Shown here in pieces: positions 10,070 through 19,677 of a stretch of DNA of 36,195 bases. Both the position numbers and the translations under genes were made by a program. Source of the DNA: Purshia tridentata (lineage: Eukaryota > Streptophyta > Magnoliopsida > Rosales > Rosaceae); NCBI GenBank assembly GCA_003254885.1, contig QANT01004394.1:1-36195 (forward strand), read 5' to 3'. The notes under the pieces are model-generated. The model had not been told where the DNA came from, made no database searches, and saw nothing but the letters and a program-made list of their open reading frames with translations. Within the stretch, counting starts at the first letter, position 1; each line of letters begins with the position of its first letter.

Positions 10070-10583
10070 TGTGGGCGACAGAAATAGCTGGGCTCGAGTC
10101 CAGGGCCGAGAAGTAATCAGGCCCAACCCAAAGAGAAGAGGCGAAACCCAAAAGGTCTAAGCCCAAAAAGAAAAACGGTAATATTCTGTATCATAAAGGC
10201 ATAGCCCGTTTTCTATCCCAGTTTCAATGACCCAGGAACCAAATTAAAGACACCAACGATCGAACGCATTAAAGAAATATAACGGGAAGAAAAGGCGCGA
10301 AGATAGGGAGTAACGGAAAAATTATTCTTAATATAAAAAGGAACGTGCCTCCATGCAAGAGGGGATCGAAACTAAGAAAAAAGAGAATACATTGAAAAGC
10401 ATACTGAATTATTCACTCATTTTAGCATCGGAGTGTCATTGCATGTACACCCCACGGGAAGATTTCAACAATTTGAAGAGACAAAATTTTGAAGGAAGTG
10501 CGACGGTCGAGTGGAAGGCGTTTAGTTGATTGATTCATTGTTGATTGTTAAAATAAGGCCCAACGAGAATTTTAGCATCAACA
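10070..10583 (+). repeat. LTR shared by Tat-1 (3') and Tat-2 (5')
   Basis: This 514-bp copy of the LTR starts TGTGGGCGAC and ends CATCAACA. It is preceded by a polypurine tract and followed by a primer-binding site, so it works as right end of one copy and left end of the next. Its TATA box is at 10332-10339. Confidence 0.92.
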
Positions 10584-10585
10584 AT

Positions 10586-10602
10586 TGGCGCCGTCTGTGG
10601 GA
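10586..10602 (+). other. primer-binding site of Tat-2
   Basis: TGGCGCCGTCTGTGGGA follows the LTR end after two bases and is identical to the Tat-1 site. Confidence 0.85.
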
Positions 10603-10628
10603 AACTCGTAAGAAACAATCAGTCAACT

Positions 10629-11983
10629 ATGGCCAGGATCGATAATACTGGAAACGGATCGCAAATGCAAGCCGAGATGATGGACCTCCTGAAAAGTTTG
10701 GCTAGCAGGGTTGAAGAAGCCAACCGCGTGGCCAACGAAGCTCTAGAGATGGCTCGGCAAAAGCAAACACCCACAAATTCAAAGCAAAAAAGAAAACAAA
10801 TAGATGGGTCAAGTGATTCACGAGTCAGTGAAGTTGAGGAGGGAAGATCCGATCGAGAGCAACATGAAGAATAGCTCGATGATCATGATCGACGAACAAT
10901 GAAGAAGATTCACGATAACGACGACCTGCGTAGATTATTGAGCAGTCATCGGACTTTGACTCCAACTCAATTGGCGATCGAGGCTGCGCGACGAATTTGT
11001 CGGTCACCTTTTTCCAATGAAATCATGGCTGCGAAAAGACCAGAAAAATTCCAAACTCCAAAGTTTCAGCTGTTCGATGGAACCGGAGACCCTATGGATC
11101 ATATCTACCACTACCAACAACAACTAGTCTTGGAAGTGGAGAATGAGCCGTTGCAGTGTAAACTCTTTCCATCAAGTCTGACTGGCTCCGCATTGACTTG
11201 GTTCCGACAACTGAAAACGGGAACCATCGGGAGTTTCTCTGAACTTTGTGAGGTCTTTATATCACAATACATATGCAATCAACGAAGGAAGAAGGACATC
11301 ACCACCTTGTTCAACACGAAGCAGGGGAAAAATGAGAAACTAAAAGATTATCTGTCCCGCTTCATAGTTGAGATGTCATTGTTGGATAACTGTCCAAGAG
11401 AGACAGTCACCGCGGCGTTCAAAGAGGGACTGTTATCGGGATCGAAGCTGCATGAAAACATTATCATGCACCCACCATATGACATGAGGGAATGTATTGC
11501 CCAAGCAGAACCTTCATCAACCTCGAAGAGGATACTGCCAATCGAAGACGAGTATCGGTAGTTCAAGAATGCAACCCGGAGAGCAAACCTGCGAATATCG
11601 AAGCTACACAAGTCAATGTCGTCCCACTTCCGCATCAAACGGGCGAGAATAAGAACGGAGAAAAGGGAAGAGGAAGACGAAATTCCCGGTCTGAAGATCA
11701 GCTGGCAAACATCAAACTTACTTGCAGCGTGTCAAAGATCTACCACGATAATAAGGCGAAGGGTATTTTTCGAGAACCCTCATCGATAAAAACCAAACCG
11801 GAATTTAGGGATAAATCGAAGCACTATCATTTTCATAATGACTTCAGGCACGAACTCGAAGAATGCTTCAACTTGAGAGGACAGATCGCGGCCATGATAC
11901 GAAAAGGACAGCTGACTCAATACCAGGTAGGTCCAACCCAACCCCAGGATAATCCTCAGAGAAAGAATACCAATGCAGCCCAG
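10629..11983 (+). pseudogene. Tat-2 gag, broken
   Basis: It is the same product as Tat-1 gag. From ATG 10629 the frame is open to the shared TAG at 10872-10874, then from 10899 through the gag domain. One base is lost near 11510 (the PSSTSK segment), so the frame shifts about 200 codons into the domain. The zinc knuckle is degenerate: its first Cys is Tyr and a conserved Gly is Arg (HFHNDFRHELEEC). The N-terminal linker is cleaner than in Tat-1. Confidence 0.85.
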
Positions 11984-12664
11984 GTAGAGCCTGTCTTATA
12001 CGAAATACATTCTATCCATGGCGGATCCGAGCCACCCGAAGGATCGTCTGTGCAGAGGCGCAGTTTAAAATGCCAGCTGGAAAAAGCTCAAAGGGTAAAT
12101 CAGATCAGTTCGGCGTCGGTAAAAGCAGCAGCTCAAAGAGACGCGGAGGGAATCATCCAGTTTACCCGTAAAGACTTGGAGAGGTTGGAATGTCCTCATA
12201 AAGACATGCTCGTCGTCACTCTCCAAATTGGAAACTCGAGAGTACATCGAGTCATGATCGAGCGGGGAAGCAGCGCTGAAGTTATGTATTATAGTACATT
12301 CAAACAGATGGGGCTCCGAGATGAGGATTTAAGGGAAAATAAGACCCCAATTCTAGCGTTCGAAGGCAGTCAGATAACGCCTGTAGGAGAAATCACTTTG
12401 CCAGTGATCGCAGCAAGAAAGACACTGTTTATGACCTTCGTGGTAATCAATTCTCCTTCTGCGTATAATGTAATTATAGGCAGAGACTGGATATGGAGAA
12501 TGGAGGGAGAGGCGTCCACTCGATGTTTAATCATGAGATGTGTTTCTGCGGACGGGAAGGGTACTGTCGACATTATAGGTGATCAAGCCGTGGCGAAAAA
12601 ATGCTATCACCTTACAATGGGAATTCGATCAAACAAATAAGTTGCAGGGATCGAAGAGAAATAG
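11984..12664 (+). pseudogene. Tat-2 aspartic protease, active site lost
   Basis: The domain is collinear with Tat-1 and continuous with gag in this copy. The active-site motif reads IERGSS at about 12257-12274 instead of IDGGSS, so the catalytic Asp is Glu and the next Gly is Arg; the protease should be dead. A TAA at 12638-12640 stands where Tat-1 has GAA. The UAG-CAA-UUA at 12662-12670 is kept. Confidence 0.85.
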
Positions 12665-12670
12665 CAATTA
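12662..12670 (+). promoter_or_regulatory. candidate UAG readthrough site (Tat-2)
   Basis: The nine bases TAGCAATTA are identical to Tat-1 and in the same frame between protease and RT. Confidence 0.55.
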
Positions 12671-13579
12671 AAGGAGGATCCACCAACCCAGGAAGAATCC
12701 ATGGCTGAACCAATGACTATCGAGCCATTGACAGAGATATTATTGGATCAGGAAGAGCCAAACAAGACAGTGTTGGTGGGCACCCTCCTGAAAGAAGAAG
12801 AACGAACACGTTTGGTTGAAACTCTTCGAGCAAATAAAGATATGTTCGCATGGTCACACGTGGATATGCCAAGGATTGATCCAAGCATAGCGTGCCACAG
12901 GCTAAACGTCGATCCCAATATAACGCCGTATCAGCAAAGGCAAAGAAGATTCGCGCCAAAAAGAAATAAGGTAATAAGTGACGAAATCGATCGACTCCTT
13001 AAAGTGGGGTTTATAAGGGATGTTTGGTGCCCCACTTGGATTTCGAACGTAGTAGTAGTCCAAAAGAAGAATGGCAAATGGAGAGTATGCATCAATTTCA
13101 CCAATCTGAATAAATCTTGTCCAAAAGATTGCTACCCGATCCCCAAGATTGATCAGATGGTAGACGCCACCGCCGGGTACGAACAACTGACTTTTCTTGA
13201 TGCATATTCTGGATATAACCAGATTCCAATGGCGATCGACGATCAAGATAAAACAGCCTTCATATCCGAGCGAGGATTATATTGTTATACAGTAATGCCT
13301 TTCGGCCTCAAGAATGCGGGATCAACTTATCAAAGACTCGTCAATCAGATGTTCAAAGATCAATTAGGGAGAACCATAGAAGTATATATCGACGACATGG
13401 TTGTAAAGTGCAAATCAAGAAAAGATCATTATATTGACTTGAAAGAAACGTTTGAAGTCCTACGCAGATATAAGATACGATTAAATCTGACGAAGTGTGC
13501 GTTCGGCGTTTCTTCCGGACAATTCTTGGGGTATATCGTCAGCCAACGGGGAATCAAGCCCAACCCAAGCAAAGTCTAG
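12665..13579 (+). pseudogene. Tat-2 reverse transcriptase
   Basis: This has the same motif series as Tat-1, with YIDDMVVK beginning at 13385. It is open for about 290 codons from ATG 12701 and runs on into QRGIKPNPSKV, where a TAG at 13577-13579 replaces the Tat-1 glutamine codon. Catalytic residues are present. It depends on readthrough of the UAG at 12662 for expression as Gag-Pro-Pol, but the copy has other stops upstream. Confidence 0.92.
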
Positions 13580-14200
13580 GCTCTTCAAGAAATGGAAGAA
13601 CCTCGAACAGTTCGGGAGGTGCAAGTTTTAACAGGAAGCAGATTTATATCAGGAGCGATGAATAGGTGCAAACCATTCTTTCATGCAATAAAAAAGGGAG
13701 GATCTTGGGGGACAGCGCAATCTGAAGCACTGAAGAAAATCAAAGAATACATGGCCAATTCGCCCATCCTTGCAGTTCCTGAGCCTGGAGAGGTCCTATC
13801 TTTATACTTAGCAGTCTCAGAGTTTGCTGTAAGTGCAGCGTTAATCATTGATCGAGATGGCCAACAGCATCCAGTGTTTTATGTAAGCAAAAGCTTCGTG
13901 GAAGCGGAAACTAGATACAACGCTTCGGAGAAATGTGTCTTGGCCCTCGTTACAGCAAAGAGGAAGCTTCGGCAATATTTCGAAGGGCATAAAATAGCAG
14001 TGATCACCAACCAACCCGTCTGGGGTATTCTTGCCAAACCGGACCTCTCCGGAAGAATGATGAAATGGGCCATCGAGCTGGAGGCATTCGATATAGAGTT
14101 CAAACCTCAAACAGCTCGTAAAGGGCAGGCAGTGGCAGATTTTTTGGTCGAAGCACATAAACCACTAAACGCGTTCGAAGGAGACAAGGAAGAAGGTGCA
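13580..14200 (+). pseudogene. Tat-2 gypsy-type RNase H domain
   Basis: Open from 13592. The motifs SAALIIDRDGQQHPVFYVSK, SEKCVLALV and VITNQPVWGILAKPDL are intact, and QAVADFLVEAHKP is complete where Tat-1 lost two residues. Fifteen bases of the connection segment are missing near 13636, in frame. Confidence 0.87.
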
Positions 14201-14584
14201 TGGGAACTATATGTGGATGGATCTTCGAATGCGTTAGGTGCGGGAGCAGGCATAATTCTACGAACACCCAATGGTTTCGAGTTGGAGTTTGCGTTAAGGT
14301 TNGTTGGATTTCCCAGCTTCGAACAACGTGGCTGAGTACGAAGCCCTCGTGAATGGTTTACGAATTGCTGAAAAAGTCAAGGCTCAATTTCTTAAAGTTT
14401 ATAGTGACTCTCAGCTTGTAGTAAACCAAGTAAATGGAGAGTATGCTGCTAGGGATGAAAAGATGGAGGCATACCAGAAGCTGGTAACTGAAATAACCTC
14501 TCGCTTCAAGAAGGTAACTTTCTCACAAGTACCCAGAGAACAAAATCAGGCGGCTGACCACCTAGCATGCGAAGCTTCAACTTC
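14201..14584 (+). pseudogene. Tat-2 second (archaeal-type) RNase H
   Basis: [28 protein letters not shown] and NQAADHLA give all four acidic residues. The frame is broken by four extra bases, NGTT, around 14302, which may be an assembly fault rather than a mutation. Confidence 0.88.
14302..14302. other. undetermined base (N)
   Basis: A single N sits in the duplicated text GGTT-N-GTTGG, where Tat-1 reads GGTTGG. It looks like a join between assembled pieces with unresolved overlap. Confidence 0.8.
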
Positions 14585-15737
14585 GGAAGGACTTCGATCC
14601 GTCAGGATCGAACAATTACACACGCCAAGCATTGCAGAGGAACCAACTACATTGATGATCAATCAAGTTGGAACGAGTTGGATGACGCCACTGATAGAGT
14701 ACCTTCGTTCGGGTACAACACCAACGGATCCAGCAGAAGCACGAAAACTAAGAATGCGAGCAGCCAGGTATGTTTTGATCGATAATGTATTATTTAGAAA
14801 GTCATTTTCAGGGCCGTTGTTACGCTGTCTTGACCCAGCTCAAGCTGAATGGCTACTCTCGATAATTTATGACGGTTCGTGTGGAAACCATGCTGGAGGA
14901 CAAAGTTTAGCACACAAAGCACTGACGCAAGGATACTTTTGGCCATATATGGCAAAAGATTCAGAAGTTTATGCTCGAAAATGTGATCAGTGTCAACGCT
15001 ACGCACCCATAAGCAGACAACCAGCGAAGGACTTGAATTCGACTTGGGAACCATGGTCGTTCGCGAGGTGGGGTATGGATATTGTGGGACCATTACCAAC
15101 TGCCCTTGGAGGAAAGAGGAACGTACTCCTCGTGATGGATTACTTCACAAAATGGGTCGAGTCAGAGGCTTACGGAACGATCAATGCAACCACTGTCGTT
15201 CGCTTCGTTTGGAGAAATATCATATGTCGTTTTGGAGTGCCACGAGCCATAGTTACGGAAAATGGCACACCCTTCAACAACAAAAGGTTTAAAACATTCT
15301 ATACCGAAAAGGGAATCCAACTTCATTTCTCCTCTCACATAAGCAGACAAGCAGTGGAGGATTTGAATTCGACTTGGGAACCATGGCCGTTCGCGAGGTG
15401 GAGTATGGATATTGTGGGACCATTACCAACCGCCCCTGGAGGAAAGAGGAACGTACTCCTCGTGACGGATTACTTCACAAAATGGGTCGGGGCAGAGGAT
15501 TACGGAACGATCGATGCAACCACTGTCGTTCGCTTCGTTTGGAGAAATATCATATGTCGTTTCGGAGTGCCACGAGCCATAGTTACAGACAATGGCACAC
15601 CCTTCAACAACAAAAGGTTTAAAACATTTTGTACCGAAAAGGGAATCCAACTTCATTTCTCCTCTCGAAGCTACCCCCAGGCTAATGGGCAAACTTCATT
15701 TCTCCTCTCGAAGCTATGTTTTCCATCGAAGCACTGA
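14585..15737 (+). pseudogene. Tat-2 integrase with duplicated core and lost C-terminus
   Basis: The zinc-binding region ends KCDQCQRYA. The catalytic core then occurs twice in frame (15007-15336 and 15337-15666). The first core reads VTENGTPF, with the second catalytic Asp changed to Glu at 15258-15260; the second core reads VTDNGTPF. After SYPQANGQ the gene is cut short: a 17-21 base copy of the preceding text is inserted, then the sequence jumps into the 3' tandem-repeat region and stops at 15735-15737. The catalytic Glu and GPY/F module are therefore missing and the protein cannot be active. Confidence 0.88.
15007..15666 (+). repeat. 330-bp tandem duplication of the integrase core
   Basis: Two units of exactly 330 bp, 110 codons, are joined at 15336/15337. 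Each begins ...CATAAGCAGACAA and ends CATTTCTCCTCTC. Tat-1 has one copy. The units differ at a number of positions, so the duplication is not very recent or was followed by conversion. Confidence 0.9.
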
Positions 15738-16025
15738 ATGCTCGAAAGCATGATGTTCAAGGAAAACACTTACGCTTCGAACGTCTTCGATCGAAGCAGT
15801 GAATGTTCGAAAAAAGGCATTCGAGAAATTGCGTACGCAATGATGACATCCATCGAAGCACTGAATGCTCTAGTGGATAATGTTCAACGAAACCACGTAC
15901 GTACGCCAAGAACGTCTTTGATCGAAGCAATGAATGATCGAAAGAAGGCGTTCGTAAAATTGCGAACGCAATGTGGCTACGATCGAAGCATTGAACGTTC
16001 GAAAGAAGGCGTTCGAGGAAATATG
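15721..16025. repeat. Tat-2 3' tandem repeats
   Basis: Five imperfect ~65-bp units match those of Tat-1, in the same order and number, starting at CATCGAAGCACTGAATG. In Tat-2 they directly abut the truncated integrase. Confidence 0.75.
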
Positions 16026-16076
16026 TACACAATGAATATATGCAAAAAAAAAAAAAAAGTATTTAAAAGTTCATCT

Positions 16077-16082
16077 TTTATT
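16077..16082 (-). terminator. polyadenylation signal for antisense gene B (Tat-2)
   Basis: AATAAA on the minus strand lies about 75 bases beyond the gene B stop, as in Tat-1. Confidence 0.45.
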
Positions 16083-16157
16083 AGAACGAAAAACACAGAT
16101 TACAAAAGGAGCACACGCAAATGACAACCACACAAAGAGATGAACTCAAAAAGCCCT

Positions 16158-16763
16158 TTAGGGAATGACAAGCTCTTCGCTCAGGCATTCCCAATCCAAA
16201 TTGGGAAAGATTACACGAGCTTTTGACTTGAAATAGTCACATCCCTGGGTGAAACCATCCTGGAAGCCTGTAGAATGTGCTGAGCTAGTGAAACAACGCG
16301 CTTCATGAAGGAGTTGTTTCAGACGATCCACTTCCCGACTAGCTGCAGTCAAATCAAAGCGTGCTTCACGAAGACGCCATTCGAGGAGGATTCTTGAAGA
16401 GCGAATTGAGTTAGCACTTCTTCTCGAAGGTCTAGCCTCAAAGTCATGGTGTCGGCTCGAGAAAGAAGGAGATCGAGTCGATTGAATTGTATGAGGGTTC
16501 TCAGATTTGCGTATCGGGGACAAAGGTTTGGAGATGTCATTCCTGTGCCCCATTCCATCCGCCCTCGAGCGAGAACGAAACTTCGAGGAAAAACTAGTAG
16601 CCCTCGAGTCCGTAGAACTTGGAGAGCTCAAAGAAACAGAGATTCCAGGTGAAGCAATTGGCTTTCTCTTCTTACTTGCACGAAACTCAAGGTGAAGCTT
16701 GATCTTACGATCTCTACCCATGATTATTTCAAAGTACTCACAGCAAGCACAACTTTCATGCAA
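16158..16763 (-). CDS. antisense gene B of Tat-2, 201 aa, function unknown
   Basis: The frame is open at the same length as in Tat-1 with no indel. Roughly 25 of 201 residues differ, many of them Arg-His or Arg-Gln changes of the CpG type, clustered in the N-terminal Ser/Arg-rich part. The last 60 residues (HSTGFQDGFTQGCDYF, FPNLDWECLSEELVIP) are almost unchanged. The likely start is again the internal ATG at 16719-16721 in an ATCATGG context, downstream of a TATA box at 16785-16792. Function is unknown; retention in an otherwise dead copy is notable but not proof of use. Confidence 0.65.
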   Translation of the reverse strand: MHESCACCEYFEIIMGRDRKIKLHLEFRASKKRKPIASPGISVSLSSPSSTDSRATSFSSKFRSRSRADGMGHRNDISKPLSPIRKSENPHTIQSTRSPSFSSRHHDFEARPSRRSANSIRSSRILLEWRLREARFDLTAASREVDRLKQLLHEARCFTSSAHSTGFQDGFTQGCDYFKSKARVIFPNLDWECLSEELVIP

Positions 16764-16784
16764 ACAAAGGTGACAAAGAACAGG

Positions 16785-16792
16785 TATTTATA
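16785..16792 (-). promoter_or_regulatory. TATA box for antisense gene B (Tat-2)
   Basis: TATAAATA on the minus strand has the same position and neighbours as in Tat-1. Confidence 0.5.
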
Positions 16793-17030
16793 CTTAGAAT
16801 AAATTCCCTAGAATGCGAGTTTTATGCCACAAATTAATACAGCTGATATTCCAAGAATATTACGTTAATCTTTGTGAATTTAATAGTAGTAAGTGAAATT
16901 TGAATTTGAAACCAGCAGAATTAAAACGAAATAAAATTTGAAATTTAAAAGAACAGTCAAAATTACAACTAAAATTTGAAGTCAGACAAACTTTAGTAGT
17001 TCAGTACCAAAAAAAAAATGAAAAGGAAAA

Positions 17031-19178
17031 CTATTGCTTGGGTGGGGGATTAGAGGCATCGATCATCGAAGACGAAGGGGGCACCAAAGCATCAGCACTG
17101 GGGGCAGAAGGAGGATTTCCTTGAAGTGGAACCTCAACAACCTCTTCATCAAAAGAAGGGCTCGAAGCAGGGGCTCGATTGCCAGGGCGCATCCCAAGGA
17201 GATAGTCATAAGGCTCGGTGACTCCTTGAAGAGCATCCACGGCTTCTGGGCCCTCATACAAACAACCATCTTCAGGTTCGGCCCTCTGAACCCAGCCAAA
17301 TCTGAAAAACCGAACTCGATCAATGCCAATCAAAGTCTGGCAGTCATCAAACTCAGCCTAGCGTTCAGCTTTCTCGATCACCAGTTCCTTCTCCAATTTA
17401 GCTACCCGAGCCCTAGAAGTCTCGAGTTCTTTCTGCGCACCCTCGAAGTTCTCAGCATGCAGGTCCCTATCCTCTTCGGCCCGGCATCGTCCAGCATTTG
17501 CCTCTGCCAGTTCCCTCTTGACTTGAGAAAGTAGTGCCTCGGCATCGGCAAATTTCTTCCTGGCAGCTTCCCCTCTCTCAACCTCCTGACGAAGCTCATG
17601 CTTTACCGCCAACAGGCGGCTGGTCAGGTCCATGTTCAGCATGTTCACCTGCAGGAAAAATGCATATAGTAAAAAAAAAAAAACAAAAATGTATATATAT
17701 ATATATGAAAACATGTCGAAGGGCTTATTACCGTATAACTGGCTACGTGGGTGGCAGCAATGAGAGCCCTATCATTCAACTGGGCGACCCCAGCAGCATC
17801 CCATGGAAACACGCAACCCCTCGTGATTGCGATCGCGGTGCTCTCATCGTGGACAGCAGAATCACTTAGTAAAACCCGAGATCCATTCGATATCTTCATA
17901 TCTGGGATAAATGGTGGAAGGGGAGCAGCTGGACGAGCACTCGAACTCGGAATACGAGGAGGTGAAGAAGTGGAGAGTGGAGGTGGACTTTGACTACCAG
18001 CTACCGAAGAAGGCGGTTCGATAGCCGTAGCTGTTGAAGGGGCATGAGCATCGAGGGCTGGTCCCTCTTCGACCGTCGAAGTGACCTTCGACACTTTTGC
18101 CTTCGAAGGGGCCTTCTGGTCACTTCTCTTTCTCTTTCTCTCTAGAATTGGGTCCTTCGCGAGTTCAAGCTCTCTTCGCTGCATGTTGATCCCCTCAGTA
18201 TCAGAAGCAGTTTCTTCAAAGTCAACCGAAAGAACGTCGACTTGAGCCTTGAATCTTGCTCTTAGCTGCTCGATCCTCTTTCTACCGTCGTCTGTCAAAG
18301 CTAAGTCCTCTGAACGCAAAATCAAACCGCCCACGAAGTCTCTGGGAGCATAACCTTCGAAGCCCAAACGCTTCTCCTCAGAAAAAGGTGCGTATATGAT
18401 GGATTGGCGTTTAGAACTGATACGATGAAGAACTTGAGGTGTGGAGAACCAGCCGATGCTGTGTTTCGGATTCCCAAGTTCAAATTGATCCTTAAGGGCT
18501 AGCAACCTATCATGAACTAGTCTGGCCTCTGTAAAACAGGATTTATCTGGAAAAAGAAAACGAAGAATGTTAGTGATCGACAAACGTTGGCAAATGACAT
18601 CAATTGCAAGATGACGATATTCATCGAAATGAGGAATACCAGGAGAATGGGAAAAACGAGTTGGGAAAGGCACATTGCTGAGTTCGGGGGCAGCCCACTC
18701 GCCGGTCAACATCACCTGCCTACCTTTCCACCCACAATGTGAAGTGGGGTGATCATGAAAAAGTTTGGGGGCATCGGTTTTAGGAGTGAAATAGAAAGTG
18801 CAAGACCCGAGTTCGTTGACCTTACTCCACTTATAACAGAAAAAGAAGTCTACGAAACCGAAGGCCGCCCCCACAGAGAGCCTGAAACCCAGAAGAGCAG
18901 AAATCAGTTGGAAACAATTGGGATTCAACTGAAGAGGGTGGACACCCATTTTGTTTAAAATGACATGGAAAAGGGGATGAAGGGGAAATCTGATATACTG
19001 TAGGGAGTCGGCTGAAATCACTAACGATCCCTCCGGAATACCCTCCCCAGTCGTGACACTACAATTTTCTAGAAGGGATTGAACTTTGATAGTGGGAGGA
19101 ATCTCATAATCCCCAACTATTTTCTTAAGTTGCTCTACAGAAGGTTCAGTAATAAACCAGTTGGGTGAGTTTACCCAT
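17031..19178 (-). pseudogene. antisense gene A of Tat-2 (PF04195-like), near-intact
   Basis: The minus-strand gene runs from ATG 19176-19178 to the stop at 17031-17033. A 2-bp loss near 19147 breaks the first ~12 codons off, but from 19021 it is open for 458 codons, covering the PF04195-like domain (RFPLHPLFHVILNKMGVHPL, GFVDFFFCYKW, GWFSTPQVLHRIS) and a Pro/Ser-rich linker. Splicing of 17649-17731 then joins it to a coiled coil (LLAVKHELRQEVERGEAARK...). A TAG near 17360 (glutamine codon in Tat-1) interrupts the tail, which resumes in frame at MIGIDRVRFF. Conceptual length is just under 690 aa. Role unknown; related antisense genes are recurrent in Tat elements. Confidence 0.78.
17649..17731 (-). 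other. inferred 83-bp intron of antisense gene A
   Basis: On the minus strand codon ACG is followed by GTAATAAG (donor), and TTTTTCCTGCAG (acceptor with a T-rich tract) precedes GTGAACATG. The upstream 458-codon frame and the downstream coiled-coil frame are different frames, and removal of exactly 83 bases joins them at phase 0. Size and signals suit a short plant intron. Confidence 0.7.
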
Positions 19179-19297
19179 TATAAAAAGAGAAGAGAGACTT
19201 ACACGAGAGTGAGGAAGAAGAGCAAGCTAGGAATCACCGAAGACCCTTGGGTGAATGGCAGAAAGACGCGAGGTTGCAAAAAAGGGTTTGTTCTTAA

Positions 19298-19335
19298 GGC
19301 TTTCCATAGTGCCAACTGTGAGAGTGAGAGTGAAA
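19298..19335 (+). repeat. left terminal inverted repeat
   Basis: GGCTTTCCATAGTGCCA begins a ~38-bp repeat that matches the inverted right end with about five mismatches. Confidence 0.9.
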
Positions 19336-19377
19336 GTTGAATATGAGTATCATAAGCTGATTAGTGGGCCGGAAATA

Positions 19378-19440
19378 AGAATGTGATAGGAAGTGATAGT
19401 TAATAGTGATAGCAATTGGTGGGTAAAAGTGATATTGATA
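19378..19440 (+). repeat. left subterminal GTGATAG repeats
   Basis: GTGATAG or close variants occur about four times here. The complement CTATCAC recurs near the right end (24373-24445) and inside the right inverted repeat. Such subterminal repeats are candidate binding sites for the Myb-like protein. Confidence 0.45.
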
Positions 19441-19677
19441 CCAACAACATACTCACGTGATTAATCAGAGGAAAGAGAGAGCTTTAAATGCATTTGACTT
19501 TTACAATTACAAAACCACCCTTTTGGCTTTTCTGAAAATTAGTGAGAGTGGGTGGGTATTAATTATTTGTTGCGAGGGCAAAATGGGGAGGCTGTCTTTT
19601 TAATTTTTAAGTGGCAGACAGCACTGTTGCGCGTCAGACAATTCACCCACTCTCCAATAACGCGCGTGTAGTACACA

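Larger units (their letters stand above)
241..10583 (+). mobile_element. Tat-1: Ty3/gypsy Tat-lineage LTR retrotransposon
   Basis: The order LTR, primer-binding site, gag, protease, RT, RNase H, second RNase H, integrase, tandem-repeat region, antisense genes, polypurine tract, LTR is seen directly. A second archaeal-type RNase H after the gypsy one, and antisense genes between integrase and the 3' LTR, are known marks of the Tat lineage (the group with Retand, Grande, RIRE2, Cinful and Ogre relatives). The element is about 10.3 kb. Its coding regions contain several stops and frameshifts, so it is not autonomous now. Its right LTR is shared with the downstream copy. Confidence 0.93.
10070..19297 (+). 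mobile_element. Tat-2: second Tat-lineage copy, 3' end missing
   Basis: It is collinear with Tat-1 at a constant offset of about 9831 bases through gag and RT. Then it gains a 330-bp duplication and loses about 740 bp of integrase and 3' region, so the offset falls to about 9450. Similarity stops at TCTTAAG (19292-19298), equal to about 9837 in Tat-1, so the last ~230 bp and the 3' LTR are absent. The next base starts a Harbinger transposon. Confidence 0.92.

Noticed and set aside
241..10583. Env-like gene making Tat-1 a retrovirus-like element
   Set aside because: Between integrase and the 3' LTR the sense strand has no long frame, signal peptide or membrane segment; the genes there are antisense.
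17034..17534. 166-codon plus-strand frame
   Set aside because: It lies opposite antisense gene A; the minus strand carries the coiled coil and the splice-compatible frame, and Tat-1 does not keep the plus frame at full length.
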